In this document: positions 44,762-54,122 of the stretch, one piece after another
Numbering within the stretch: position 1 is the stretch's first letter
Layout of the letters: every line of letters starts with the position of its first letter
DNA from: Nocardia sp. NRRL S-836
Lineage (GTDB): Bacteria; Actinomycetota; Actinomycetes; Mycobacteriales; Pseudonocardiaceae
Reading direction: 5' to 3'
Assembly (NCBI RefSeq): GCF_001279525.1
Contig: NZ_LGDY01000142.1
Span: forward strand, 17,235 to 81,234
Length of the DNA: 64,000 nt
Position numbers and translations under genes: made by a program
Notes under the pieces: generated by a model
Told to the model about the DNA's origin: nothing
The model's database searches: none
What the model saw: the letters and a program-made list of their open reading frames with translations, nothing else

Positions 44762-45652
44762 TCAGTCCTCGAGAGTGGTGCGAACGTCGTCGGCCGCGTC
44801 GGGCTTGATCAGCCCGGAGCGTTCGGCCCGCTCGGCGGTGCGCCGGGCGAGCGCGCGGTAGCTGGGCAGGACGTCGGGTGCCTGCCCGGCCAGCACGGTG
44901 AGGTGCCCCCGCAAGGTACCCGTGTCACCGCGGGCGACCGGACCGGTGAGGGCGCGGTCGCCGTGGCGCAGCGCGTTGTCGAGCGCGGCGGACAGCAACG
45001 GCCCGAGCAGCCGCTCGGCGTTCGCCACGCCCGCGTTGGTGAGCAGGTCCGCCGCGTCGCGGACCAGCGTGATCAGGTGGTTCGCGCCGTGGGCCAGTGC
45101 CGCGTGGTAGAGCGGGCGGACGGCCTCCGGCACGCGCACCGGTTCGGCGTCCATCTCCACGACCAGCGCCTCGCCGACGCTCCAGGCCACCTCGTCGCCG
45201 TCGGCGGCGGTGACGCCGACGCAGGCCGCGCTCATCCGCTGCAGGTCCTCCGACCGGCCGGTGAACGTCATGACGGGGTGCAGCGCGAGGGTCAGCGCCC
45301 CCAGCTCGGCCGCGGGTTCGAGCACGGCCACGCCCTGGGCACCGCTGGTGTGCACGACGATCTGCCCGGCCCGCAGCGAGCCCGTGGCGACCAGACCGCG
45401 CACCAGGCCCGCCAGCTCGTCGTCCGGCACGGCCAGCAGCACGAGGTCGGCTCGCCGGGCGACCTCGGTGGGATCGGCGATGGCGACGCCGGGCAGCAGC
45501 TCCTCCGCGCGGTTGCGGGAGGCCTGGGAGACGGCGGACGTGCCGACGACCACGTGGCCGGTCCTGGCCAGCGCGGCGCCCAGCACGGAACCGACCCGGC
45601 CGGCCGAGATGACACCGACGGCGAGCCTGGCCGGACGAGGGGTCGCGTCCAT
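44762..45652 (-). CDS. Rossmann-like/DUF2520 oxidoreductase
   Basis: The 296-residue protein has a Rossmann nucleotide loop (GVISAGRVGSVLGAAL) and a C-terminal helical DUF2520 domain, like the Rv3603c protein. It resembles 6-phosphogluconate/ketopantoate-reductase folds, so a redox step related to pantothenate is plausible. It is the first gene of the pantothenate operon, with AAGGAG before its ATG. Confidence 0.82.
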   Translation of the reverse strand: MDATPRPARLAVGVISAGRVGSVLGAALARTGHVVVGTSAVSQASRNRAEELLPGVAIADPTEVARRADLVLLAVPDDELAGLVRGLVATGSLRAGQIVVHTSGAQGVAVLEPAAELGALTLALHPVMTFTGRSEDLQRMSAACVGVTAADGDEVAWSVGEALVVEMDAEPVRVPEAVRPLYHAALAHGANHLITLVRDAADLLTNAGVANAERLLGPLLSAALDNALRHGDRALTGPVARGDTGTLRGHLTVLAGQAPDVLPSYRALARRTAERAERSGLIKPDAADDVRTTLED

Positions 45653-45754
45653 GCGACTAACTCCTTCTGACGTTCCAGTCCCGGTTCGGGTACCAGACGA
45701 CGCCGCCGAGGGTAATCCCGCACGTCCCGGCAGGTGGCCCGGCGGTGACCGGAC

Positions 45755-46903
45755 TCACCCGCGAGCGGCGGTCCTGGCGGCGTGCAACGTGTCGAGCAGC
45801 ACGCCGTGCCGCTGCTCTGCGCTCTGACCGGCCGTGCCCTGCTCGATGCGGTGCCGCAGGAACGCCAGCTCGGTCACGGCGATCTGGTAGTTCCGCACGG
45901 ACCTGGCCGCGCTGTCACCGGACTTGCGCTTGACCGCCCGCAGCCAGTTCCTGCGCCCGTTCAGGCTCGCCAGCAACGCCACCTCGCTGTTGGCGATCCA
46001 CCGGTTCTGCGCCATCGCCGCGAGCTGGCCCGCCACGATCCGCTGCTCCCTGCGCCGCTGCCACACCACGATCCCGACCGCGCCCGCGAACAACGGCACC
46101 ATGACCAGGAAGTACAGGTTGATGAACGCCGACCCGGTCTCGACCTTGGTCATGGCGTTCCAGCCGGCGTGCAGGCCGACCGCCGCCAGGTACCCGGCGA
46201 TCGGCGCGACGACGCGCGTGACGGCCCGGCTGGAGCTCGCCGCGATGCCGACGCCGATGCCGGTCATCGACGTGAAGAGCGGGTGCGCGAACGGCGACAG
46301 CACGCCGCGCAGCAGGAACAGCGCGACCACGCCGCCCTCCAGGTCGCCGAAGCCCTGCTGGGCGAAGATCCGGCCGAAGTACCAGATGTTCTCGGTGAAC
46401 GCGAAGCCCGCCGCGGTGATGCCCGCGTAGACCATGCCGTCGACGACACCGTCGAACTCGTGCCTGCGCCGCAGGTAGACCGCGATCAGGAACGCCGCCT
46501 TGGCCGCCTCCTCCACCACCGGCGCGCCGACGAGCAGCGTGAAGTCGCCGCCACCGCCGTGGGTGAGGATGTCGCCGACCACCCGGCTCGTCTGGTTGAA
46601 CACCAGCGAGCTGATCGTGGCACCGCAGGCGCCCCAGAAGAACGCGAAGAGCAGCAGCTTCGCCGGCTCCGGCTCCCAGCGGTCTATCCACAGGAACGCG
46701 CTGACCACGAACGCGACCGGGATCAGCGCCGCGGCGGCACCGACGAGGATCGGCTCCAGGCCGATGCTCGTCGACCCGAGCGCGAACAGCACGAGGCCCG
46801 CCGCGGCCAGCGCGATCAGCCCCACGACGGGGAACAGGACGGTCCAGCGGCGCTGCTCGATGCGCTTGCGGGACGGCGTCGGCGACAGGTCGGCGTCGGT
46901 CAC
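45755..46903 (-). CDS. PrsW-family membrane protease-like protein
   Basis: The 382-residue protein has eight or so helices and the PrsW features WEPEP, VVEEAAKA and FAFTENIWYF, with conserved glutamates and histidines expected of the membrane-embedded metalloprotease fold. The long cytoplasmic C-tail (about 100 residues) is basic. Target unknown. GTG start at 46903 lies 15 bp from the divergent MidA start. Confidence 0.85.
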   Translation of the reverse strand: MTDADLSPTPSRKRIEQRRWTVLFPVVGLIALAAAGLVLFALGSTSIGLEPILVGAAAALIPVAFVVSAFLWIDRWEPEPAKLLLFAFFWGACGATISSLVFNQTSRVVGDILTHGGGGDFTLLVGAPVVEEAAKAAFLIAVYLRRRHEFDGVVDGMVYAGITAAGFAFTENIWYFGRIFAQQGFGDLEGGVVALFLLRGVLSPFAHPLFTSMTGIGVGIAASSSRAVTRVVAPIAGYLAAVGLHAGWNAMTKVETGSAFINLYFLVMVPLFAGAVGIVVWQRRREQRIVAGQLAAMAQNRWIANSEVALLASLNGRRNWLRAVKRKSGDSAARSVRNYQIAVTELAFLRHRIEQGTAGQSAEQRHGVLLDTLHAARTAARG

Positions 46904-46918
46904 GGGAAATGACCTTAG

Positions 46919-47845
46919 ATGCACACTTGTCCGGTGTTCGACTGGGAAGCCGCTTGGCACGCCGCGCTGTACGGTCCCGGCGGCTTCTTCGCGCGCGGCG
47001 AGAAGCCGTCCGCGCACTTCCGCACGTCACCGCTGGTCGGGCCGGAGCTCGCGGAGGCGCTGCTCACGCTGCTCGGCCGGGTGGACGCCGCGCTCGGATT
47101 TCCCCCGGTCGTGGACTTCGTCGACGTCGGCGCGGGCGGTGGCGAGCTCGCGTTCGCGGTGCGGCGGCTGGCGTCCGGGTCGCTGGCGGCACGGCTGCGG
47201 GTCACGGCGGTCGAACTCGGCCCACCGGTGGAGCTTCCGGGGGTCACGTGGACGACGTCGGTGCCGTCGTGCACCGGGCTGCTGGTCGGTCACGAGTGGC
47301 TGGACGCGATCCCCTGCCCGGTGGTGACCGGGCCGTCCGACGACCCGTGGATCACCCGTTGGTGGCCGTTGGCCGACGGCGAGCGGGCCGAGGTGGGTGC
47401 GCCGAGGGACGCCGCGTGGGCGGCCGCGGTGGCGGGCGTGCGGGGTGCGGCGCTGGCGGTCGACTACGGGCACCTGAGGTCCTCGCGCCGGTTCACCCTG
47501 ACGGGCTACCGCGCCGGCCGCCAGGTACCGCCGGTGTTCGACGGGTCCTGCGACATCACCGCGCACGTGGCGCTGGACGCGTGCGCCGCCGCGGCCGGCG
47601 GTGACCGGGCGCTGGTGTCGCAACGGGACGCGCTCGCCGCGCTGGGCCTGACCGGCGAGGTCACCGGCTCGGGCTGGGAGTGGCTGGAGTCGGCCGCCCG
47701 CGCCGGGCGGATCGCGGAGCTGCGCGACCCGGCGGGCCTGGGGGCGTTCGGGTGGCTGCTGCACGGCCGTGGCGTGGCGGTGGCGGACCTGCTGCCGGAG
47801 CTGCCGCCCTGGCGTCCGATACCCGCCAGCTTTGCCACCGGCTGA
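46919..47845 (+). CDS. MidA/NDUFAF7-type methyltransferase
   Basis: The 308-residue protein has the SAM-binding motif VDVGAGGGELAFA and matches the MidA (DUF185) family, whose mitochondrial member NDUFAF7 dimethylates an arginine of the complex I 49-kDa subunit. Here it lies two genes before a NuoD paralogue that keeps this arginine. ATG at 46919 is the likely start; GTG 46934 is possible. Confidence 0.75.
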   Translation: MHTCPVFDWEAAWHAALYGPGGFFARGEKPSAHFRTSPLVGPELAEALLTLLGRVDAALGFPPVVDFVDVGAGGGELAFAVRRLASGSLAARLRVTAVELGPPVELPGVTWTTSVPSCTGLLVGHEWLDAIPCPVVTGPSDDPWITRWWPLADGERAEVGAPRDAAWAAAVAGVRGAALAVDYGHLRSSRRFTLTGYRAGRQVPPVFDGSCDITAHVALDACAAAAGGDRALVSQRDALAALGLTGEVTGSGWEWLESAARAGRIAELRDPAGLGAFGWLLHGRGVAVADLLPELPPWRPIPASFATG

Positions 47846-47862
47846 CGACGATCGTCAGTGGC

Positions 47863-48285
47863 ATGCGAATCCACACCGTTCCCCCGGCCGCGGCGCTGAA
47901 CGACCCCGGCCGCGAGCACCGCGCCTCCGAACCCGACGTGCCGCTGCGGTGCTGCCTGCGCAAGTCGCTGCCGGACGAGCCGGTCTGGCTGTTCCGCTAC
48001 ACGCCGGCCGCGGGCAAGGGGCCGTACGAGGAGGTCGGGCCGATCTTCGTCCACGTCGACTGCCCCGGTGGCGCCGCCGCGGACGTCCTGCCGGCCGCGT
48101 TGCTGAAGAGCGCGCGGGTGCTGCGGTCCTACAACGCCGCCGGGCAGATCGAGGACGGCGTGCTGGTGGAGCCGGGCGCGTTCGACGGCGTGGTCGCGGG
48201 GCTGCTGGACGACCCGGTGGTCGAGGCCGTGCAGGTGCGCAGCCTGTCGCACGGGTGCTTCCTGTTCGCGATCACCCGGTCCTGA
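47863..48285 (+). CDS. DUF1203 protein
   Basis: The 140-residue protein shows the DUF1203 features LRCCLRKSLPDEPVWLFRY and PYEEVGPIFVH. Two neighbouring cysteines lie in RCC. Function is unknown. A GATCGT box seven bases upstream fits a leaderless start. Confidence 0.7.
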   Translation: MRIHTVPPAAALNDPGREHRASEPDVPLRCCLRKSLPDEPVWLFRYTPAAGKGPYEEVGPIFVHVDCPGGAAADVLPAALLKSARVLRSYNAAGQIEDGVLVEPGAFDGVVAGLLDDPVVEAVQVRSLSHGCFLFAITRS

Positions 48286-48344
48286 GCGGGATTCCCCCGT
48301 CCGTGAGCGAGGGGGACTTCCCCGGCGTGGTGCGGCAGGCGTGA

Positions 48345-48350
48345 CACCAT
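48345..48350 (+). promoter_or_regulatory. Extended -10 box of the nuoD paralogue
   Basis: TGA-CACCAT (48342-48350) is followed by seven bases and then GTG 48358. This leaderless geometry supports GTG over the ATG at 48349. Confidence 0.5.
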
Positions 48351-48357
48351 GCTCGGC

Positions 48358-49437
48358 GTGAGCGAGCAGATCACCGTCGGCGTCGGGGCGGGCGCGCAGT
48401 ACCTGGGCGTGGACCGCGTGATCGACCTGGGCCCACTGCACCCGTCCGCCCACGGCGCCTACCGCCTGCGCCTCACCGTCACGCCCGACCTGGTGATCAC
48501 GGCCGCCACGCCGCTCGTCGGCCACCTGCACCGCGGCGCCGAGAAGCTGTTCGAGGTCCGCGACTACCGCCAGGTCCTCACGCTCGCGAACCGGCACGAC
48601 TGGCTGGCGGCGTTCTGCAACGAGCTGGCCGTCGCACTGGCGGTCGAACGCATGACCGGCATGGACGTCCCCGCGCGGGCCCAGTGGTTGCGCGCCCTGC
48701 TGTGCGAGCTCAACCGGCTGATGGCGCACATGGTGTTCTTGACGCCGTTGAGCCCGGCCGCCGCCACCTACCGCGAGGGCGTGCAGGCGTTGATGGAGGA
48801 GGCGTCGGGCGGGCGCATCCACTTCATGTTCAACCGGATCGGCGGCCTGCGCGAGGACGTCCCCGCCGGCTGGACCGGCAGGGTGGCCGCGTTCCTGTCC
48901 ACTGTGGAGCCGCTCGACGTCGACCTGTCCGCATTGGAGGGCCTGGGTGTCCTGCCGCTGGCCGACGCGCTGACGTACGGCGTGACCGGGCCGATCGGCC
49001 GTGCCAGCGGCGTGGACCTCGACCTGCGCCGCGACGACCCGTTGCCCGCCTACCGCTCGCTGGAGCTCACGCCGGTGGTCCGCACCGAGGGCGACGCCGC
49101 CGCCCGGATCCGGTGCCTGCTCGACGAGGTGCGGCTGTCGGTGACCCTTGCCCGATCCTTTGTGGACGATCTGCCGTCCGGGCCGGTGAACGTCCGCCTG
49201 CCCAAGGCCATCAAGGCGCCGGAGGGCTCGGTCTACACCCGCGTCGAGGCACCGCTGGGCACCTCGGGCGTCCACCTGTCGTCGCGCGGCGAGAAGACGC
49301 CGTGGCGGCTCAAGCTGCGCACACCGTCGTTCAACAACGTCCAGGCGCTGTCGGCGTTGCTGCCGGGCACGCCGGTCGACGACCTGCCCGCCGTGCTGAG
49401 CTCGTTCGCCGTGATCGTCGGCGACATCGACAAGTAA
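48358..49437 (+). CDS. NuoD-like complex I subunit paralogue (NuoD2)
   Basis: The 359-residue protein resembles the 49-kDa/NuoD subunit of complex I: LGPLHPSAHGAYRL at residues 25-38, HLHRGAEKLFE with Arg59, and FNRIGGLREDVP. The quinone-site histidine (His32) and the methylatable arginine (Arg59) are kept, but the quinone-site tyrosine is Trp82 (RHDW). No other nuo genes are near. It may act with another complex I or in assembly. The MidA-like enzyme upstream is a likely partner. Confidence 0.85.
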   Translation: MSEQITVGVGAGAQYLGVDRVIDLGPLHPSAHGAYRLRLTVTPDLVITAATPLVGHLHRGAEKLFEVRDYRQVLTLANRHDWLAAFCNELAVALAVERMTGMDVPARAQWLRALLCELNRLMAHMVFLTPLSPAAATYREGVQALMEEASGGRIHFMFNRIGGLREDVPAGWTGRVAAFLSTVEPLDVDLSALEGLGVLPLADALTYGVTGPIGRASGVDLDLRRDDPLPAYRSLELTPVVRTEGDAAARIRCLLDEVRLSVTLARSFVDDLPSGPVNVRLPKAIKAPEGSVYTRVEAPLGTSGVHLSSRGEKTPWRLKLRTPSFNNVQALSALLPGTPVDDLPAVLSSFAVIVGDIDK

Positions 49438-49501
49438 CCGGAGCCGCAGGTCCTGTTCGCGGGATTCCAGTCCACGCGGGCAATCCCGGGGTTCCGATCC
49501 A

Positions 49502-49561
49502 CACGGGCTCAGCCCACGCCAGCCAGCCCTCGGGCTCGGTCCTCACGGGCTCAGCCCACGC
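49502..49561. repeat. 18-bp direct repeat after nuoD2
   Basis: CACGGGCTCAGCCCACGC occurs at 49502-49519 and 49544-49561. The surrounding gap (49438-49694) has no gene. Confidence 0.7.
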
Positions 49562-49694
49562 GGACCGACCCTGGGGCGAGGTCCAAGCGGACCTAGTCCT
49601 CGCGGCCCGGCTCACGCGGATCAACTCCCGCAGGCTTTGCCATCGCAGCCCCAGCCCCGGCCCATCAGGTCCTCGCGGCCCGGCAGGCGTCGGC

Positions 49695-51278
49695 TCAGTC
49701 CTCGCGGCGACGGCGGCGGCGCGGGGCGTCCCCGCCACCGAGCGACGCCAGCAGCTCGCTCACGGACTTGCCGTCCGCGTGCGCCCCCGACGGGTCCTCC
49801 GGCGCGGCCCTGCGGCCACCGGACACCGCGGGCAGGCTTGCCGACGACTCCTCCGACGCGGCGCGGCGACCGGACGGCACGGCGGGCAGGCGCGTCGAGG
49901 AGTCCTCGGCGGCTCTGCGGCCGGTCGGTGCGAGCATGCGCGTGGACGGCTCCTCCGACGGGCGCCGGCTCACCGGGGGCAGCGACACGAACGAGTCCTC
50001 CGAGGCGGTCCTGCGGCCGGACTGGGCCCGTGCCGGCGACAGCGACGTCGAGGACTCCTCGGACGCGGCCCGCCGCTTGCCGCTGGACGGGCCCGACGGC
50101 TCGTCCGGCTGCAACGTCTCCCACGACCCGCTGTCCTGCTCGGGTGCGCGGTCGTCCGCACGACGGCGGCCAGCGGCGGACGCCAGCGCCTTCGGGTCGA
50201 CGATCTCGGTGCGCTCGGCCACGCGCGACCTGGGTGCCTCCTGCTTGCGCGCGGGCTCCGGCTTGCGGGGCGGCTCGGCCTTGGCGGCGGGCGCCTTCAC
50301 CGGCGGCTGCTCCGGCCGCGGCAACGCCTCGGTCCGCATCACCTGGGCCTGGGGCCGCGGCACCCGCTCGGTGCGCTGCGCCTGCGCCTGCGCCTGCGCC
50401 TGCACCGGCGACGGGGCCGACTGCGGGCCGGGTTTCTGAGCCGGCTTCTGGGCTGGTTTCTGGGCCGGCTGGCCACCGAGCCTGGCCGACACCGCGGCGG
50501 CGGCGCTGCCCGGCCGTTGCTGGCCGGGGCGGCCCGGCTCCTGCTTCGCGGTCTTGCCCGGCTCGCGGCGTGCGGCGGCCGGCTGCGGCCGCGGGGAGGT
50601 GCGGGTGGGTTCCGGCCTGGCCGGTTCCGGGCGGGCGGGCTCGCGGCGCGGTGGCTGCACCTTGGCCTCGTGCGCCACGCGTTCGATCAGCTCGGTGCGC
50701 TCCGACGGCTTCTCCACCGGCGAGGAGGCGGGCTTCGCGGCGTTGATCGCGTTGATGATCCGCTTCTCCGGGCCGGAGGTCAGGCGCGAACCGTCACCGG
50801 CCAGCGAGCGCAGGCGGGTCGACTCCGCGCGCAACGCCACGCGTTCGACCAGGACATCGCCGCCCAGCAAGCCTTCCAGGTTCTCCCGCAGCGTCCGGAG
50901 GTCGGCGCGCAACGCCTCGATGTCGGCGCGCGACTCCTCCTCGATCCGCTTGCGGGTCTCGGCCTCGATCTCCAGCTCGTACTCGCGGCGGGCGGCCACC
51001 TCGCGTTCGAGCTCCAGCTCGTACACGGACTGCAGGTCCGCGACCTCGTCGTCCCGCTCGCCGACCTGCTTGCGGTACTTGGCCGCGAGGAACGCGCCGA
51101 CCAGCGCGGCCCACAGCGCGGCCACCACGGCCAGGCGCAGCATCCGGGCGCTGTCGCTCAGAACGAGCACCGCCGCGGCCACCAGGGCGAGCGCCAGCGC
51201 TGCGACCAACAGCAACCGCCCGGAGCCACGACCGTGATCCTCTTGCTCGCCGTCGATCGACGCGCCGCGTCCGGTCAT
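49695..51278 (-). CDS. DUF6779 membrane protein with C-terminal repeats
   Basis: The 527-residue protein has two membrane helices (residues 20-66), a coiled coil (about 72-140, rich in RDDEVADLQ and ELEREVAAR), then a Pro/Ala/Gln-rich disordered stretch and a C-terminal array of about six degenerate repeats of form GRRAASEESSASLPAV. It corresponds to the Ala/Arg/Pro-rich Rv3604c protein by position. A -10 box TACCGT lies seven bases before its ATG on the minus strand. Function unknown. Confidence 0.78.
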   Translation of the reverse strand: MTGRGASIDGEQEDHGRGSGRLLLVAALALALVAAAVLVLSDSARMLRLAVVAALWAALVGAFLAAKYRKQVGERDDEVADLQSVYELELEREVAARREYELEIEAETRKRIEEESRADIEALRADLRTLRENLEGLLGGDVLVERVALRAESTRLRSLAGDGSRLTSGPEKRIINAINAAKPASSPVEKPSERTELIERVAHEAKVQPPRREPARPEPARPEPTRTSPRPQPAAARREPGKTAKQEPGRPGQQRPGSAAAAVSARLGGQPAQKPAQKPAQKPGPQSAPSPVQAQAQAQAQRTERVPRPQAQVMRTEALPRPEQPPVKAPAAKAEPPRKPEPARKQEAPRSRVAERTEIVDPKALASAAGRRRADDRAPEQDSGSWETLQPDEPSGPSSGKRRAASEESSTSLSPARAQSGRRTASEDSFVSLPPVSRRPSEEPSTRMLAPTGRRAAEDSSTRLPAVPSGRRAASEESSASLPAVSGGRRAAPEDPSGAHADGKSVSELLASLGGGDAPRRRRRRED

Positions 51279-51328
51279 GGGGACTACGGTACCGCGTAGT
51301 TATCCGACTGAGACCTACGGACCGGTAT

Positions 51329-51781
51329 CTAATCCTTCCCGGAACTCTCCGTGGGCGTCTTGCAGCAGTGCTCCAGCCACAGCGCGGCAGCGGTCAGCGC
51401 GGCGGCGCTCACCATCCCGACAACCGCCGCGAACAGGTCGTTCCCCGCGGCGGAGAACGAGTCGCGGACGGGGATCACGTAGATCAGCAGTCCACTCCAG
51501 ACGCCGAACATCAGTGCGCCCAGAACCGAGGAGGCCTTCGCCAGCGCGACCGCGCGCGCGGCGGTGAGCGGCTGCACCGGGCGGGCGCCCTGGCGGCGTT
51601 CGATCCTGGCGCGCAACGAGAACGCGAACCACACCTCGACGGCGGCCAGTGCGAGCAACGTCGAACCGGCCGCGCGCGGCAGCGGTGGAAGGGTGTCGTA
51701 GGCGAGCCGCAGGACCAGGTGCGCCAGCAGAGCGGCGATGACCGCGGTGGTCGCCAGGTCGCGGGGACGGGTGAACCTCAC
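51329..51781 (-). CDS. DUF3180 membrane protein
   Basis: The 150-residue protein has four helices and belongs to DUF3180 (Rv3605c-like). The GTG overlaps the folK stop by four bases, so it is the last gene of the folate operon. Role unknown. Confidence 0.8.
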   Translation of the reverse strand: MRFTRPRDLATTAVIAALLAHLVLRLAYDTLPPLPRAAGSTLLALAAVEVWFAFSLRARIERRQGARPVQPLTAARAVALAKASSVLGALMFGVWSGLLIYVIPVRDSFSAAGNDLFAAVVGMVSAAALTAAALWLEHCCKTPTESSGKD

Positions 51782-52275
51782 GCGTCCATCCAACCCGAAG
51801 TCAGCACCAGGTCGTCGCGCCGCCGCACGCCCTCCAGCGAGAACTCCAGCGCCGCAACGGGTCCGTGGCCCGGCAGCACCGCGTCCGGTTCGACGTCGAG
51901 CCACGGGACGATCACCGTCGCGCGCTCGAACGCCCCTGGGTGCGGCAGGAGGAGGTCCGGGTGGTCGGAGGTCACCCCGTCCACCGAAACCACGTCCACG
52001 TCGAGCGTGCGCGGTCCCCAGCGCTGCTCCCGCACGCGTCCCGCGGCGTTCTCCAGCTCCTGACCGCGGCGCAGCCAGCCCCACTCGTCCACGTCGTCGG
52101 CGGACACGACCACGACGGCGTTCAGGAAGTCCGGCTGGTCCTCCACACCCCACGCGGCCGTTTCGTACACGGGCGACACCGCGACGACGTACGGCCTCAG
52201 GCCGTCCACCACGGACTTCAGGAACGCGAACCGGTCGCCCAGGTTCGAGCCGATCGACAGGACAGCGCGGGTCAT
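51778..52275 (-). CDS. folK: HPPK, dihydropterin pyrophosphokinase
   Basis: FolK transfers pyrophosphate to 6-hydroxymethyl-dihydropterin. The 165-residue protein has SIGSNLGDR at the N-terminus and [12 protein letters not shown], the catalytic loop. ATG 52275 overlaps folB by four bases. Confidence 0.94.
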   Translation of the reverse strand: MTRAVLSIGSNLGDRFAFLKSVVDGLRPYVVAVSPVYETAAWGVEDQPDFLNAVVVVSADDVDEWGWLRRGQELENAAGRVREQRWGPRTLDVDVVSVDGVTSDHPDLLLPHPGAFERATVIVPWLDVEPDAVLPGHGPVAALEFSLEGVRRRDDLVLTSGWMDA

Positions 52276-52664
52276 CGCGGTTCTTTCGGCAGCGGTGCGG
52301 CGAGGCGGCGGGAGCGGCGGATCGTCACCGACACGTCGTCGAACGTCAGCGGGATCGGCGCGGACGGCTTGTGGACGGTCACCTCGGCCGCGTGCAGCCG
52401 GGTGTCGGTCATCGCCGCGTCGGCGATGCGGCCGGCCACCGTCTCGATGAGGTCGCACGGTTCGCCGCCGACGATCGCGGCGGCCATCTCGGCGAGCTCG
52501 CCGTAGTGGTAGGTCTTCGTCAGGTCGTCGGTCGCCGCCGCGGAGCTCAGGTCGAGCCACAGCGTGATGTCGATGACGAACTCCTGGCCGTCGCGCTTCT
52601 CGTGCTCGAAGACGCCGTGGTTGCCGCGGACCCGCAGGCCCGTCAACGCGATCCGGTCAGCCAT
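52272..52664 (-). CDS. folB: Dihydroneopterin aldolase
   Basis: FolB cleaves dihydroneopterin. The 130-residue protein begins [18 protein letters not shown] and carries TYHYGELAE and the C-terminal [10 protein letters not shown], typical of the family. It overlaps folP by eight bases. Confidence 0.93.
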   Translation of the reverse strand: MADRIALTGLRVRGNHGVFEHEKRDGQEFVIDITLWLDLSSAAATDDLTKTYHYGELAEMAAAIVGGEPCDLIETVAGRIADAAMTDTRLHAAEVTVHKPSAPIPLTFDDVSVTIRRSRRLAAPLPKEPR

Positions 52665-53478
52665 GTCCCCGCCTCCACGCACCGGCGACGGCGACCGCGT
52701 CCAGCGTCCGGTCGACGTCGTGCACCCGCACTCCCCACGCTCCGTTGAACGCGGCCAAAGCAGACACCGCGGCGGTCGCGTCCTCCCTGCCGTCCGGTGG
52801 ACGGTTGTTCAGCAGCGTGCCGAGGAAACGCTTGCGCGACGCGCCCACCAGCACCGGGAACCCGAGTTCCACCAGCTCGTCGAGGCGTTGCAGCAGCTCC
52901 CAGTTGTGGTCGCCGAGCTTCGCGAACCCCAGACCGGGGTCGAGCACGATCGCCGACTCGGCGACCCCTGCCGCCAGCGCCGTCTCCACGCGTTCAAGCA
53001 GTTCCGTGCGCACGTCCGTGACCACGTCGTCGTAGCGCGCCAACGAGTCCATCTCGGTGCTGTGCCCGCGCCAGTGCATCAGCACGTACGGCACACCGGC
53101 GGCGGCGACGACCTTCACCATCGCCGGGTCGGCCAGGCCGCCGGAGACGTCGTTCACGATCGACGCGCCCGCCTCCAGCGCCGCCGTGGCGACGGAGGCC
53201 CACATCGTGTCCACGCTGACCGGCACGCCCTCGGCGACCAGTCCCTTGATCACGGGCACCACGCGGGCGATCTCCTCGGCCGGCTCGACGCGTTCGGCAC
53301 CCGGCCGGGTCGACTCGCCGCCGACGTCGACCAGGTCGGCGCCACGCCGGTGCAGCGCGACGCCGTGCTCCACCGCGTCGGCGCGGTCCAGGTAGCGGCC
53401 GCCGTCGGAGAAGGAGTCCGGCGTGACGTTGAGGACGCCCATCACGACGCACCGGTCGGGGCGGGGCAGGCCGGTCAC
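52657..53478 (-). CDS. folP: Dihydropteroate synthase
   Basis: FolP condenses para-aminobenzoate with the pterin. The 273-residue protein has [15 protein letters not shown], the second motif GGESTRPGA and the SRKRFLG loop. This is the target of sulfonamides. The GTG start overlaps the folE stop by four bases. Confidence 0.95.
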   Translation of the reverse strand: MTGLPRPDRCVVMGVLNVTPDSFSDGGRYLDRADAVEHGVALHRRGADLVDVGGESTRPGAERVEPAEEIARVVPVIKGLVAEGVPVSVDTMWASVATAALEAGASIVNDVSGGLADPAMVKVVAAAGVPYVLMHWRGHSTEMDSLARYDDVVTDVRTELLERVETALAAGVAESAIVLDPGLGFAKLGDHNWELLQRLDELVELGFPVLVGASRKRFLGTLLNNRPPDGREDATAAVSALAAFNGAWGVRVHDVDRTLDAVAVAGAWRRGHG

Positions 53479-54122
53479 CGCAACCGGCCCCTGATCAGCT
53501 CGATCGCCTCCGCCCGCGACGAGGCGGACGTGCGCAGCAGGCCGCGCACCGCCGACGTGGTCGTGCGCGAGCCGGGCTTGCGCACACCGCGCATGCCCAT
53601 GCACAGGTGCTCGGCCTCGACGACCACGATCACGCCGCGCGGTTCGAGCTTGCGCACCAGCGCGTCCGCGACCTGCGAGGTCAGCCGCTCCTGCACCTGC
53701 GGGCGCTTCGAGTAGAGGTCGACCAGCCTGGCCAGCTTCGACAGGCCGGTCACGCGGCCGTGCTCGTTCGGGATGTACCCGACGTGCGCGACGCCGTGGA
53801 ACGGCAGCAGGTGGTGCTCGCAGAAGCTGAACATCGGGATGTCGGTGACGAGGACGAGCTCTTCATGGCTCTCGTCGAACGTCTTGGCGAGCACGGCGTC
53901 CGCGTCGGTGTAAAGACCGGCGAACAGCTCGCGGTAGGCCCGCGCGACCCTAGCGGGGGTCTCGCGGAGGCCTTCGCGCTCCGGGTCTTCACCGCAGGCG
54001 ATCAGCAGCTCACGCACCGCAGCCTCGGCGCGGTCCTGGTCGAAGGCCCGCCGCGCGGAGACGCCGGCCTCCCCGTTTCCGGTGAGGCCGGCGTCTGCGT
54101 CGAGCCGGTGTTGCTCGGTCAC
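53475..54122 (-). CDS. folE: GTP cyclohydrolase I
   Basis: FolE converts GTP to dihydroneopterin triphosphate. The 215-residue protein has [12 protein letters not shown] (zinc Cys101 and His103/104), KLARLVD and the second zinc cysteine in EHLCMGMRG. The GTG overlaps the ftsH stop. Confidence 0.95.
   Translation of the reverse strand: MTEQHRLDADAGLTGNGEAGVSARRAFDQDRAEAAVRELLIACGEDPEREGLRETPARVARAYRELFAGLYTDADAVLAKTFDESHEELVLVTDIPMFSFCEHHLLPFHGVAHVGYIPNEHGRVTGLSKLARLVDLYSKRPQVQERLTSQVADALVRKLEPRGVIVVVEAEHLCMGMRGVRKPGSRTTTSAVRGLLRTSASSRAEAIELIRGRLR

Noticed and set aside
48684..51299. An 871-codon open frame on the plus strand
   Set aside because: It crosses nuoD2 and DUF6779 in the wrong frame; the composition is typical of GC-rich shadow frames.
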